Part shown: positions 1 to 12,422 of the stretch, in pieces | Layout of the letters: every line of letters starts with the position of its first letter | Position numbering within the stretch: the stretch's first letter is position 1 | DNA from: Sarcomyxa edulis | Taxonomy: Eukaryota > Basidiomycota > Agaricomycetes > Agaricales > Mycenaceae | Direction of reading: 5' to 3' | Assembly (NCBI GenBank): GCA_009761415.1 | Contig: QUOL01000004.1 | Location: 496,001-560,000 of the forward strand | DNA: 64,000 bases | Made by a program: the position numbers and the translations under genes | Notes under the pieces: generated by a model | What the model was told of the DNA's origin: nothing | What the model saw: the letters and a program-made list of their open reading frames with translations, nothing else | Database searches by the model: none

Positions 1-435
1 TAGGAGTGCCCGGGCTGCTTCGTTCTTTTCCTGAGATTTAGTCGGTTGTACAGTACACGCATGAGACTTGGGATGTCGATGGCTACAGAGTAAACCTCAA
101 CAAATGTTTTGCCTGCCCAATTGCATGAAGCGACTTTACTCTGCGCAGAAAGACTTTTGGCAAACACAGACGGCAGGAGATCTGCCTTGGTCATCCGGAT
201 TTGCTATGAAAGACTCAAGTGTCGGCTTTCCGCATTTCTCTACAGCACATCGCTGAAGTTTCTCGAAATGTGTACGCGACGGGTTCAGTGCGGCGAGATC
301 CACGGGGCAAGAATGGCTCTCCGGGGTAATGTGATGCCTGCAGAAGTATTTGGTACATCGACATTGTATCGGCAGAAAGTCGAGCTCGTTGCAAGATGGG
401 AGTGAACAATGAGCACCGATAGGATCCAAGTCCAT
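1..435 (-). CDS. CUZ1: AN1-type zinc-finger protein, Cuz1/ZFAND1-like (3' part off window)
   Basis: The minus-strand product carries two AN1 zinc fingers. The first runs from about residue 8 (CSLPSCNELDFLPIQCRC, then FCRHH and HSCP). The second starts at CAVEKCGKP and continues with CVCQKSFC. A minus-strand intron at 139..83 splices FCA to DHRHPKSHAC, which supplies the last zinc ligands; this strongly supports the intron. The reading frame remains open to the window edge, so the C-terminal (ubiquitin-like) half is missing. Cuz1 and ZFAND1 bind Cdc48/p97 and the proteasome during arsenite stress; that role is inferred from the family. I chose the start at 435 (MDLDPIGAHCS) because family members begin just before the first finger. 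An in-frame ATG at 510 would add 25 residues and would overlap the start of the divergent VPS2 gene. Confidence 0.88.
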
Positions 436-508
436 ACTTGGCAGGTAGTGGTATGAGTTCAAGAGTGATCGTAACCGCAGCTTCACTGCTTGCTCACGAA
501 CCACCACC
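436..508. promoter_or_regulatory. 73-bp divergent promoter between CUZ1-like and VPS2
   Basis: Only 73 bases separate the two start codons, which point away from each other. Any core promoter elements must be shared or must overlap the opposite gene's leader. I see no TATA-like motif. The two genes act in different processes (Cdc48 cofactor and ESCRT-III), so co-regulation is only a possibility. Confidence 0.45.
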
Positions 509-1467
509 ATGAATATTATAGTAAGACCTCCTCATACTCTCTCATTACTTAGAGATCTCAAACAGGGTATCTAGGAAACACTATTTGGCCGCACTGTCAC
601 TCCTGCTGAGCGTCTGCGCCAGCATCAGCGTGCTCTGGCAAAGGCACAACGTGAACTTGACCGAGAACGAGCTAAGCTTGAACAAGGAGAGAAGAAACTC
701 ATAATGGATATCAAGAGGAGCGCAAAGGCTGGCCAGATGGTACGATCTTTCCCTCCTCCTGGTACAAGCCGTAATCCTGCTTGATAGAATGCTTGTAAAG
801 TAATGGCCAAGGACCTCGTGAGGACCCGACGTTACGTCCAGAAATTCTATCAGATGCGCACGCAACTACAAGCTGTTGGTCTACGGATACAGACACTACG
901 AAGTAACCAGCAGATGGCCGACGCCATGCGCGGCGCTACTAGGGTATGTCTTTGTTATCTGAAACCCCACAAGGCGTCTTACATTACACACTATCTAGGC
1001 CATGGCATCCATGAATAGAGGCCTAAATCTCCCAGGGATTCAGAAGATCATGAACGAGTTCGAGAAGGAAAGCTCTATGATGGACATGAAAGAAGAAATG
1101 ATGTCAGACGCAGTTGACGACGTGATGGACGAAGAGGAAGATGAAGAGGAGGAAGGCGACAAGATCCTCAAGGAGGTTCTGGATGAAATAGGTGTTGGTT
1201 TGTCGCAACAGGTGAGCGCCATCATATATCGTTGTCCAAAAATTGTACCCATTGCCCTACCTTAAGCTCACGGACGCTCCAACTGGACTTGCCAAACTAT
1301 CCTCCGAACTCAGCAATCGGCAACCTGTGGCACTCGGAGATGGACCAACCCCACATACACCACGATCGGGCGACGACAAACCGTCGAATGGTGGCGGATC
1401 AGGTGGTGCGGCTCTATCAGACGAAGACGCATTACAAGCCAGACTAGATGCTCTGCGGCGCGGTTGA
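509..1467 (+). CDS. VPS2: ESCRT-III subunit Vps2 (CHMP2)
   Basis: This is a Snf7-family subunit of ESCRT-III, which drives inward budding and scission at the endosome together with Vps24, Snf7 and the ATPase Vps4. Five exons (509-520, 575-739, 788-943, 999-1211, 1267-1467) join in frame to 248 residues, close to the human CHMP2A length. Exon 1 codes only MNII. Diagnostic stretches are the basic N-terminal helix (TPAERLRQHQRALAKAQREL), MAKDLVRTRRYVQKFY, and the acidic region MDMKEEMMSDAVDDVMDEEE. The C-terminus LQARLDALRRG matches the Vps4-binding MIM1 helix (consensus LxxRLxxLR). The linker before the MIM is Gly/Ser-rich and longer than in animals. Confidence 0.96.
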
Positions 1468-1525
1468 ACTACATTCATCTCTCACTTTGTTGTATATCAG
1501 GATTTGTGAACATTGCGGATAAATA

Positions 1526-4409
1526 TTACACCTTGAGGTTAGCGATTGCTCGAGCCTCTTGAGCGCTAAGTTTCCATGTGATACCAGAGCCGTTATAAAA
1601 CTCATCGACGTCTTCCTCCTGAATTGGGAACACATCATTGGATTTCGGAATACCCAAACCTGAGAGCCGGTGTTGCTTACATTGTCTAGGTTCAACACGG
1701 TCGATATTTGCTGCAGCCGAACGAATTTCTCCCTAGCGTCTCCAAACGCCGTCTGTGAGGCAAGGTATGTGGTGATAGATCGTAGATCTCGGTCAAAGCG
1801 AATGGCACCAAGCTACAAATAAATCATCAACGAAAGGCTACTATAAGATGACGCATAGCAGCTCACTTCAGTAAACTTGAAACCCATCATGAATTTCTCC
1901 CAGGGCCGGAGCAGTACGTCGAGCGCCAGGCTGAAGAAAAGTCTGTAGTTACCTTCCGTGAGGGTATCCTGCAGCATAGACCGTAAACAATGTGGTATAC
2001 ACCTTCAGCTGGTTCCATCAAGTTACCTTGTATCCGTCTACCAAGCTCTCCCAAGCCTTGATGAATCGTTTCCGGACGACATCCTGATACTCTGCAGCTG
2101 AATAACTGTCATCGTCTAACACATAGGAAACATCCTTGAACACGTCGTTGAGAAGGTTACGCAGCTTCGGCCGCATGAGTTGGTTGAATAGCTGTTCCAC
2201 TCCTGTCTGTAAAGAAAAAACAAAAAATCAGACTACTGTGTTTAGTGTATATTCGTCAAAGAACTGACCCGAAGAGCTGAACGGAATTTGACAACCAGCG
2301 TGGAAAACGAAGATATTGCATTCTTTACAGAGGACTGCTCCGACTGTATAAAATGCTGAGATATCATGGGGGACCCAAGAAGGTCTCTGGTCAAACGTTC
2401 TAGATGTGAACATGAGACGTCCAAATCATTCAATAGAATCTACATAATAGCTGTTAGCCACAGACTCGCCGGAGGTAAGAAATCGAGAACTCACAATGAA
2501 AGCTAAACGATTCTCTCGTTCACCCTTGTCGCCCCTCATATTAGATCCAGAAGTTCCAGAGGTGCGATATACATCGTCGAGCTTCTTCTTGATCACGCCG
2601 GCGTAATCCCGGTCCATAACCTCTCGTAACCGCTCCAGGGTTCGGTCTACTCCATTGACGGAACCAGTTGATAGTAGACGGGAGAGTATAATTTTCAAGA
2701 TGTAGAACACGTCGTCTGGCGTTGTCGTTGTCACTGGGGATAATGTCGGGTCGGGATTTGATAAACGGTGGGCCTGCCACAAGGGGGTCAGACAAGGTCA
2801 GGTCGCCGTGATAAGATGTTACACGACATACCTTGTCAATGACCGTCCGTGAGTACCATATTTCAAGTGGAACGTAGTATGTCGTCAATAGGTTCTCAAA
2901 TATTCTATGTGAAGCAGTAGATTCGATGTATGCCATTTCCTGCGACGGAGAAGGGGAGGCACCGGTAGAAGGCGCTGCATCTGGCACATTCTGGCCGGAT
3001 ATCTCCCCATGGTCTTCATTGGTAGATTCATCCTGGTGCTCGAATCAGTAAGAATGTGACTTCCATTTGCTTTTTTGTGATCTTCAGACCTTGTAACTCT
3101 CCGAGAGGAACTTCCGGAACAAGTTCCAGCGACCAGTCATCCCGGCCAACTCAGACAGCACTTTATCTATCTCCCGAGGATCGACAGATTCTTCCTCAGG
3201 AGATGATATCTGTTTCCGTGAGGAAGACATGGATACAGGCTGGAAGGTCGAGATGTCTGCGAGCTGGGGGAATGTCAGCGTCAAAGACAATTATTATCAG
3301 GGCAATCTTCACCTTCCGCTTCATGAATCTCTCCTCCTCCCATCCTTCGATGATAGTTCTTACCACCCGGTCACACTCTTCTAGCAGTCTCTCGATGACA
3401 CTGTTCATTTTACCTGGGCCGTAATACTTTTCGACTACAGGTTGGTGCTGATCTACGATCATGGCAATACTCTCGAATAAGGCAGTCAGAGCCGTGATAT
3501 AATATAACGGGGAAGATGCTGCAAAATTACACGATCAGTAGAGGAATGAAGTCCAAACCGAGAAATGAACTCAAAGTACTTTTGGCGGAAGTAGGAGTTC
3601 TCACTCGAACCAGATCCACAACGAAGGAAGCGTACGCCTTCAGACCTTCGGCTTCCCACCCGATGGCAGGGAACAGCTTGAAGAAGCGGCTCGTGGCAGT
3701 AGAATCGCGAGATTGTGACGCTATTTCAAACTGACGACAAAAGATTTCTAAAAGATGCTCTCGTGCAGCTTGTAGAGTTTGTGCAGGTGGCAATGGACTT
3801 TCTGAAGTCGGCTAAACCCATTCATTGTTATGAGGGATTTTGTATAGGATGCGATAGACAGATGTACACGAACAACAGCTGTTTCTGAGAAGGGTCCCGA
3901 AATTACTTCCAGAGGTAAAGACATTGCTCGAGCGCAGTGTCTGGTCGCTGACTCCCAGTCCTGACTATCAATTGCTGCTTGAAGAGATGCGAGAGAAGAC
4001 TGTGATACGATGTCAGCGATATGAATAAATGTGAACGTACGAAGGACCATACTTTCAGTTCCATGACCTGCCCAACTCGATCGCCTGCTTCACGAACGCG
4101 TCGCATCTCTTCGTCGAGAGACCTAACACGACCACCGACACGTTCTGCGGTTTTGGCTGTAGAAGATACTGTCTCAGTCAGCAACGAGGCCTCCAGATGC
4201 AGCTCGTCTAACTGAGGGACCAGTGACTGCAGACGAGCAAGTGCAGAGATGATGGGGTCGCGCGAAGATAGAAGTTCGGTCAGAGAGTTGGACAGTTCTG
4301 CTTCTTCGGATTGGAATGAAGATAAGCATGACATTATATCGCTCAAGTTTGTCAGAGACCTTGGGTCCTGTCGTGGTCCTGTAGGCGCGTCATCGAGAGC
4401 AAGAGCCAT
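1526..4409 (-). CDS. COG4: Conserved oligomeric Golgi complex subunit 4
   Basis: This is a subunit of the COG tether, which captures retrograde vesicles at the Golgi and binds SNAREs and Sly1. The N-terminal part (residues 1 to about 120) is heptad-rich (EEAELSNSLTELLSSRDPI, TAERVGGRVRSLDEEMRRV) and is followed by QVMELK and the conserved segment around DSQDWESATRHCARAMSLPL. The middle includes VDPREIDKVLSELAGMTGRW. The C-terminus (FDRDLRSI, EKFVRLQQISTVLNLD, EFYNGSGITWKLSAQEARAI) is typical of Cog4. About ten short introns break the gene, so interior exon edges are approximate. The stop is at 1526. The start at 4409 (MALALDD) sits just before conserved sequence. An in-frame ATG at 4622 would add about 70 low-complexity residues and is less likely. 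Confidence 0.9.
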
Positions 4410-4813
4410 TGCTTTGACCCTGACGTGAAAGGCTGTACCAGAGGTTGCGCTATCCTGAAAATTTGCTTGAGAGTATTTGTTTAATCCGATCGACCTTGAG
4501 ACGGTTTGACTGCGCTTGCGAGCGTTTGAGCGGCTGCTCACCGTGAGCGACAGTGAGCTCGAGATTTCTGAGAATTTGAAATTTCCAGAAAGCTGTTGCA
4601 CAACAACACCACAATGGCGCACGTGGTGCGACTCCTTCTTGGCTCCTCTTGGCTCCTTCTCTCATGAAGTTCAAGTTCTCCTGGGCTTCTCCCACTGAAG
4701 CTCCCAGTGCCACTCAGAGTACCCGTTATCCACTCTACCGCTGATAATTGTTTGATCTCAGGATTAGAATACTCACTGTATCTTGATCTTGCGCCAAAGC
4801 TAGCAACTTGTTC
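4410..4813. other. Divergent intergenic region COG4 / WD40-A
   Basis: About 400 bases between two divergent start codons hold the leaders of both genes. The COG4 frame stays open upstream to an ATG at 4622, but the added peptide looks like translated leader. I see no RNA gene, repeat or clear promoter motif. Confidence 0.4.
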
Positions 4814-6225
4814 ATGCCAGATACCGACTCGGAGTCAAACCTTCTCGATGATGCGATTGGCAACACGCACGCCGAATCTAACGTACTCGTGTCGTCGACC
4901 CCATGCCATATTTCCCCGGGAAATATAACTATATCCAGCCCGTGTCTATATTTTGCTACTGCGTGCATGCTAATTGATGGTCATACTGGACTTTCGACCC
5001 GGAGACAATTTTGTGATCTCATCATATGTCCCTACGAACGGGGTGTGGTCAACTATGTTCAGGATCGTTATATTGTTCGGCATGAAATTCGCTCTGCATT
5101 GGTGACTCTGAACACGCGTATACTTTTTGTCTTACTGAAACGTCAGCGTATAGAACCCTGTACCTATCATCAATCTTCCATTTTTCATCGACGCTCTCGA
5201 CACTTTGACGCTCTCCGACGTGGATCACACTCTCTATACGGCAGGGAACATGGATGGGGAGGTGCACATATCCCTTCATCCCATGCATTCCTCTCTGGAG
5301 CCCATCTGGGAATTCAACACCACACTGGACACGTCTATAGACAATGTAACCAAGTCTATCATCTTGGCCTCGCATATCGTCGGGAGTGAAGAGCCTCGAT
5401 TAGTTGTCAACAATCATAACAAATCAGTAACATTCTACGATATCCCTCTAAGAACAACACCAGAAGCGCTTGTCAAATGTGGGACCCTCAAACTGGATTA
5501 CCCTGTGAATCACTGTGAGTAAGAACCTGGATTCATATCAGTCTCTGAGATCACGATAATCTATAGGTTCCGTATCTCCTGACGGGCGAACACTTCTATC
5601 TGTTGGTTACTCCAGAGAATTGAAACTACACGCTCTCTCGTGTAGAGGCGCAGGAGCACCTATCACTTTCGAACCGATGTCAACTCTGTATTTCCTTTCG
5701 CACTATACATCTCCGTGCTTTGGAGGCCGAGATTACACCGGACTATTCTCATCCGCGTTCTCATCTGACGGGACTAAATTTGCAGTATCCTCGCAGGAGG
5801 GTACAGTAATGGTATGGGATATTCGGAGCTCTCTGCCCCTCAAAGTGATACAAACAGATAAGACGCGGGATACTGAATCCCCACCGTGGGCTTCGAATGG
5901 GATATGGAGTACACGGACCTTGAAGTTTGGAGGACGAGCAGGAAGGGAGGTCATGGTATTCAACGAAGTCAGTTTGTATATCTACAATACCTACATTAAG
6001 GCTCACATGCAACCTACTTTATAGCACACATCACTGATGCACGTTGTTGACGCACAGACTTTTGAAACCGAAGAAATCGTACGGGTTCCGGATTTCTCTA
6101 TAGCTGATGATGAGGGCTCGGGCGGCCCTACAGACGTGGATCTCGCTGGCCTCTGTTTTGATCCTACTGGAGAGTATCTGTATACGGGCAGTACATCAAG
6201 TATCGTGGAGTGGAAGCTGATGTAA
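4814..6225 (+). CDS. WD40-like protein, tandem copy A
   Basis: This is a fungal beta-propeller protein of unknown function. Recognisable blocks in order are DLIICPYERGVVNYVQDR, then TLSDVDHTLYTAGNMDGEVH, then a blade ending RLVVNNHNKSVTFYDIPLR, then SVSPDGRTLLSVG. A classical WD repeat follows (SAFSSDGTKFAVSSQEGTVM with VWDIRS), and the last blade is LAGLCFDPTGEYLYTGSTSS with VEWKLM. Introns are predicted near 4942-5004, then with 3' ends just before NPVPII, SVSPDG and HTSLMH. The first could be retained, since the frame is open through it. The short DLIICP segment may correspond to the fungal DUF2415 motif, but I could not test this. Copy B lies 258 bases downstream with the same intron positions. 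Start ATG at 4814; an upstream TTG is not a plausible start. Confidence 0.8.
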
Positions 6226-6482
6226 CGTAGCTTAATTGGTCTGTCAGTACTTAAACTGTACTTGTAAATGTTGTGTCTCGCAAGCCGGACGGAAGTCATA
6301 CAGACTTTCCGAATTGCCAACGTCCTTTTCGATTTGTTACTCAAACGCGTCGCGATCGGTATGATAGGTGGCTATGCAAGAGGGACTTCAAGTTGCGTTT
6401 TGGAGTCGTCACAACTCCACCTTGACTTCACCAATCCTCAACGTCGTACGCAGCGTTAACGTCGACTCTGCCAGGAAACCCC

Positions 6483-7865
6483 ATGGATAATACACACATT
6501 GGTTCTAATGTGCTCGTGTCATCGACGCCTCCCCTTGTAACTCCCGCAGAAATGACCATAACTCACACGTAGGTCATGATACGAGCTCGATAAAGCGATG
6601 GTCTCATATCAGCCTTGGGCTATCTTCAGACAGCTTCGGGATCTCATCATATGTCCCCAAGAACGTGGTGTGATCAATTATATCCAGGACCAGTCCATTA
6701 TGCGGCATGATATCAGCTCTGCATCGGTGAATATTACCATGCATATTCTCGATAACTTCTCATCTAAACCACCGAGACATGTTGACGATAGGCCCCTGTT
6801 TCTATAGCGGACCTTTCCTTCCGTCCCAACCATTTCACCGCTTTGGCACTCCCCGACACGGATTATACCCTCTTTTCGGCAGGAAATGGCAACGCAGAAT
6901 TTCATATATCACTGCACCATCGTTCTATGGAAGCAATCTGGGAACTTCAGACCATGCTAGCTGCATATGTGGATATCAATTCCGTCATGCTGACTTCCAT
7001 TCTTCCGGGGAGCCAAGAACCCCGGCTCATCATCAGCAGTAACGATTGCACAGTGAAAATCTACGATGTTCCAATCAGGACAAGACCAGATGCTCTCGCT
7101 GAATGTGGAACTCTCGGACTAGGATATCGCGTCAACCAGTGTGGGCATCAATCACTTATTGTCATGCTGCATTGTTAGAATTGACAATATTGATATTGCA
7201 GGCTCGCTATCTCCTGACGGGCGTATCCTTGTATCGGTCGGAGACTCTAACGAGATAAATCTGCATGCTCTCTTGTCCGGAGGCCCAGGGGCTGCTATCA
7301 CTTTTGAACCGATGTCAACTCTTTATCACCTCCCTCACAAGAATTCGCCATCCGTTATGAACTCGGACTACACTGCACTATTCTCATCCGCGTTCTCCTC
7401 TGATGGGACTAAATTTGCTGTATCATCGGAACAGGGCACAGTCATGGTTTGGGACATTCGCAGTTCGCTGCCCCTTAAGGTGATACAAACAGACAAAACC
7501 CGGGATAGGGGCCCTTCGTATTGGTTAAGCCGCGGGTCTTCAGGTGCACGGACTCTAAAGTTTGGTGGACGAGCAGGCAAGGAAGTCATGGTGTTCAACG
7601 AAGTAAGATTGAACGCTTATTTCCTTCGACTCAAGCTACGGTTCACATCTATGAATTTGCTTTGTAGCACACCTCGATCATGCACGTTCTTGATGCACAG
7701 ACATTTGAGACAGAAGAAATATTACGGGTTCCGCGTTACTCTCCGAATGATGCTGTTTCGAGTGGCTATTCAGCCGTGGATCTTGCTGGCCTATGTTTTG
7801 ATCCTAGTGGAGAGTATCTATATGCGGGCAGTACGAAAAGCATTCTAGAGTGGAAATTGTTGTAA
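6483..7865 (+). CDS. WD40-like protein, tandem copy B
   Basis: This is a close paralog of the gene ending at 6225, with the same block order: DLIICPQERGVINYIQDQ, LALPDTDYTLFSAGNGNAEF, RLIISSNDCTVKIYDVPIR, SLSPDGRILVSVGDSN, SAFSSDGTKFAVSSEQGTVM plus VWDIRS, and a final LAGLCFDPSGEYLYAGSTKS. The protein starts MDNTHIGSNVLVSSTPP, which aligns with NTHAESNVLVSSTP about 20 residues into copy A, so copy B lacks A's acidic first residues. The first intron (after ITITHT-type sequence) has stop codons in it and must be spliced here, unlike in copy A. Function unknown; a scaffold role is the usual inference for propellers. Confidence 0.8.
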
Positions 7866-8055
7866 TCTACAAGTTTTTACTGTAGTCATAACTCGTTTAC
7901 CTTCTGACGGCAACGTTCGCGAGCAAGTCAGACAAAAAACGCGCGACGCGTCGAGAAAATGGCAGACATGTGATGAGGATTTGATCGGTGGCTGTGCAAT
8001 ATTTTGTATTCTCGATTTCAGCTCTCAGACTCTACCCTCAAAGCTCTATCATCAG

Positions 8056-11000
8056 ATGACCCTCAACCTCAAGAGGAAACGGGACAAAGACACCGAGTCT
8101 CGCAAGGTATCTCGGCTGCACTATCTTTCGATTCTCTATACTGAACTGCATCCATAGACTCGTAAAACTATCCCTGATAATGTACTAACGGACGAGACAT
8201 CATTGAATGATATATACCAACCTGCAGATGGAAAAGATGGCATGGACGTTCAAGAAACTGCAGGTGGTGCTCCAGATGATGAGGAATGGGGTGGGATCTC
8301 GTCTCCGGTGAAAGATGATATCGCCTCTGTAGGACGACCAGGGACTAAGCCGAAAAAACCTCCCACTGGAGAAGAGTTACGAGCCATAAAAGATGCGACA
8401 GATCTCTTTAGGTCCAGTTCTTTCAAACTCCAGGTGTGTTATCTATCTTGCATTCTATCATTTCAAGTCTTGACGGTATCATTTACAGATTGACGCCCTA
8501 CTACCAAATGTCCGCCCGAAAGAATCGCGCATACCTCCGCTTGACCGGTTTCTACTCTCTCTCCACTCCTTCCTAATCTCGATCCCTCCAGTTTCCCCTC
8601 AGCATCCCCTCGAAGCAGCCCACCGTCTTCTCAAGAAGAATGTTTCAGTCCCATACTGTTTCCCATTGCCCTCTGAGGAGACGAATTGGAAGGTTGCATT
8701 CGAGAAACCCAGTGACATTACCCTTGTTGGTAGCTGGGCTAACAAAGTCAGCGTGAAGGGAAAAGATGGAACGAGTTTTGGAGTAGATTTAGCTGTGGAA
8801 ATGCCTGAGGTCAGTTATCTCAAACTTCGCTAGATCTGTCATACTGACCTCACTTTCCAGGGTCTCTTCCAAGAGAAAGACTACCTCAACGGTCGCTTCT
8901 TCCACAAACGAGCGTTCTATCTGGCCACCATAGCCGCAGCTCTAAAACGCTCTCAAAACGAACTGAAAGTAGACATCTCATATGAGTCCTTGTCTGACAA
9001 TCCTCGTCTGACGACCCTCGTCTTACATCCTCGCAAAGGTGATTACTCTCGCGGTATAAAGCTATGACATGCTAAATCTATATTTCGTCTAGATGACTCG
9101 CCGACTGACTTCACAAAACTCAATGCTCGAATCTGCATCATCCCTGTGCTACCTTCCCCTTGTCCAATCCCACTTCACCGCCTCTCACCATCTCATTCCA
9201 ACATCAGAGTCACCAGCGACTCGTCCGCAGTTCCATCCGACCAATCCCCTGCAACGCCATTATATAATACCGCCTTACTCACAGCCCTCACGCCCAAATC
9301 TAGCTTGCTTTCCACTCATTTTCTCAAGGAGAATTCTCCTGCGTTCAGCGACGCTCTAACCCTAATACGAGTTTGGGCAAATCAACGAGGCTATGGACCA
9401 GGAACACGGATGTGTGTCAGAGGGTTCGATGGTAAAGGTCCTTGGTGGGCCGGCCTTCTTGGGTTGCTCATCTCTGGCGAGGAACGTACTGCGACCGGAG
9501 CAAAATCGACAAGAAAACCCCTCGGACGGGGCTTGAGCTCGTATCAACTGTTTAGGGCTGCATTGGACTTCTTGGGTAATTTTTGTGACCCGATACATGT
9601 AATATTTGCTGACATCTCTCCAGCCAAGCACGAATTCGACAAGGATCACATATATCTGAGAAGTCAAGATGGCCATCGGGTAGGTTTTGTCGTTCGTGGT
9701 TAATAGCTGCAAATTCTGACATTGGTCGATAGTTCTCGACCGAGGAATATGCAAAGCATCATCAAGCTGTTTTCGTGGATTCTTCATCTACAGTGAATCT
9801 GTTGGCAGATATCCCTGTTGGCACACTTGAAATGGCAGGTCAGTTTTAAAGCTCGCTAGCGCTAATATTGACCTTTTTCTACTTTAGCTTCGATATGATG
9901 CTCGAAAGACTCTCGAGACACTCGATCACAGCTCAATTTCGCGTGATCCTTTCACGGAAGTCTTCTTGAAAGAACAGCGCGATCTTCCGACGAGATTTGA
10001 TACTATAATTCGGTCCGTTACTCGACGATGCATGTCGACTATCTTTCTTACTTTTATTCCCTTAGCGTTGATCTGTCGTACACCAAAATACGTAACTCAT
10101 CCCTCCATACTATTGTGGATCACGGCTCGCAAAGCAACGCTCTCCTCGCATCGTTGGATTCACTTCTTCACCAAGGCCTCGGTAATCGAACAAAAGCTGC
10201 TGTCATAATACACCCATCCCCTGAAGCGCGGCCCATCTCGCAAGCACTGCCTTCGAATCCAGACATCATACATATAGGTCTGATTCTCGATCCAGAACAC
10301 GCGTTTCGGCTGGTAGATCACGGACCTGCAGCAAATGAGCCAGATCAGGCCGTAACTGAACGTTTCCGTGAACTCTGGGGAGACAAGGCCGAGCTTAGAA
10401 GATTCAAAGACGGTAACATCGACGAGAGTGTTGTCTGGGATGTGAAGAATACGGACGAACGTGCCCACATACCGGCTTTGGTGGTGAAACACCTCCTTAA
10501 ACGGCACTTGGGTATTTCAGAGGCCGATATACAAACATGGCAGCCCTCATTCGACCCGCTTCTTTGTCTACCTGATTCCATTTCCAAGCTCTATCAAGCG
10601 TTCGGCGTCCCTGCTGGATTCAAAAGCGCTATGACAGCTTTCGATACATTTGTGAAAGGCGTCAAAGGTTTGGATGACGAGTTACCGTTGGCTATCCTCA
10701 ACATCAGCGCCTCTTCAGAATACCTACGATATACAAGCGTCTTCACACCAGTCCCGCTTTCGGATTCCTCTGCTCCAATGATGCCACCATCTGCGAGGTA
10801 CCTCGCGCCCATGGAAATCATCATAGAGTTCGAGAAATCGTCAAGATGGCCTGATGACCTTCGTGCTATCCAAAAGATCAAGTTGGCCTTCTTCGAACGG
10901 GTAGCAACCGTCCTCATGACTTCGATGAAAGGTCTCAAGGCTACCGTCGTGGTTGGTGACGGGGTGACCAAATCTGACATCCAAGACCAGTCAAGATTGG

Positions 11001-12319
11001 AGATACTCACCGCAGATGGTTGGGCTTTCTCAGCACGGATCTGGCACGACCGGGAAGCCACCCTTCTAGACCGAATCATCGACAACAAGTCTCTAGTCCT
11101 CCCTCATATCGCTCAAAAACCCGCACAAAGCAAAGGCAAAGATCACCAAAACGCCCTCGAGGCCCGAGAAGTGTACACCCGACGCTTCATACACTCACCT
11201 CGCCATCATCGTGCTATTGCATCACTATCTCATCTCTTCCCTGCCTACCCCGGAACCGTCCGGCTAGTCAAACGATGGTTTGCGTCTCATTGGCTTCTCG
11301 AAGGACATGTCAGTGACGAAGTCATCGAGATCATCTGCGCTAGCTTTTTCATAGGTGATGGGAACAGCATAGGGAAAGAGACGGTGGCAGGCGACGAACG
11401 TGCCAATGTACCAGCAAGCAGAGAGCGCGGATTCTCCTCCGTCATCGAATTCCTCAAGGATTGGAAATGGGAAGATGGGCTCTTTGTACCTCTGTACGGT
11501 GGTGCCGATGCCGAGGAATCCTTCAAGTCCCCTACGGTCAGCAAAGCGGGGGTCTGGACTGTGTCTACGGAGTTGGATAAGACAGGACGCATGTGGACTT
11601 CGGCAGGTCCAGATGGCATCACTGCTCATCGAGTTCGTGCGCTTGCCAGAGCGACTTGGGACCATCTCCAGGGCATGGAGCAAGGAAACTTGAACGTCCA
11701 GGTTTGTCATCTTTCCCCATTCCCCGCGCACGACTTGCACTAATAAATTTTTTGTAGACTATGTTCGCTCATCCCACAGATGACTACGACTTTGTCGTCC
11801 AGCTCAATCGCAAACTACTCCCTCGATATTTCCAAAACGTCTCGGTCGACCCTTCGGTGCTGTCAGGTCATGTACACTATGCCAATCTGCAGGATGAAAC
11901 AGACGAGCCACTAAGGCCAGGTTTCGATCCTGCTCGACTGCTGTTTGACGATCTGAAGGTATGTTCACTACTTCATGTTCCTAGGGTGCAGAACCCTATA
12001 CTGAAATCTATTCTCCAGCGGATTTATGCGGACACCTTCAAGATTTTCTACGATCCACTCGGTGGGGACCGCTTTGGAGCTGTATGGGACCCCAGCCTCA
12101 GGCAACCGAGACCGTTCCGAGTCCTCGGTGGATTCTCGAGTATGCCTGCAAAGGTATGCCGTTTTTACCAGTCCATTGACCCCAGTCTGAAAGCAATCTC
12201 AGGAGAACGAAAAAGCCGCCAAAGACAAAGGCTCGGTGATATTGAATGAAAGCGGTATCCTGACCGAGATCAAAAGAATGGGCTCTGGTCTGATCACAGA
12301 GATAGTAGTGCGTGTTTGA
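8056..12319 (+). CDS. UTP22: U3 snoRNP / small-subunit processome protein Utp22 (NOL6, Nrap)
   Basis: This is a component of the 90S pre-ribosome (UTP-C module with Rrp7 and casein kinase 2) needed for 18S rRNA maturation in the nucleolus. After a basic, acidic-patch N-terminus (KRKRDK, DDEEWGG) come the Nrap blocks: ALLPNVRPK, VPYCFPLP, DITLVGSWANKVSVKGKDG, LNGRFFHKRAFYLATIAAAL, DALTLIRVWANQRGYGPG and GLSSYQLFRAALDFL. Further blocks are LWGDKAELRRFKDGNIDESV, RFIHSPRHHRAIASLSHLFP, LVKRWFASHWL and FYDPLGGDRFGAVWDP. The long exon 10028-11743 holds the central part. In the 3' portion an intron probably removes the stretch after FDDLK, joining it to RIYADTFKIFYDPLGG. The last exon ends at 12319 (SGLITEIVVRV). 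Length is in the range for the family. Confidence 0.94.
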
Positions 12320-12422
12320 GACTTGAACTACCGTCGCTTGTATTGCGATTCATTCCACCGGAAGACTTCATAAGTACATGTGATCTGTTATGCGGTATAT
12401 CCTGTGAATCCTTCATTCGCTT

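Noticed and set aside
436..510. Upstream ATG at 510 as start of the AN1 zinc-finger gene
   Set aside because: Would overlap the divergent VPS2 start and add 25 residues not typical of Cuz1; the ATG at 435 sits at the expected distance from the first finger.
4410..4622. COG4 start at 4622
   Set aside because: In frame, but the extra 70 residues are low complexity and the conserved N-terminus begins at 4409.
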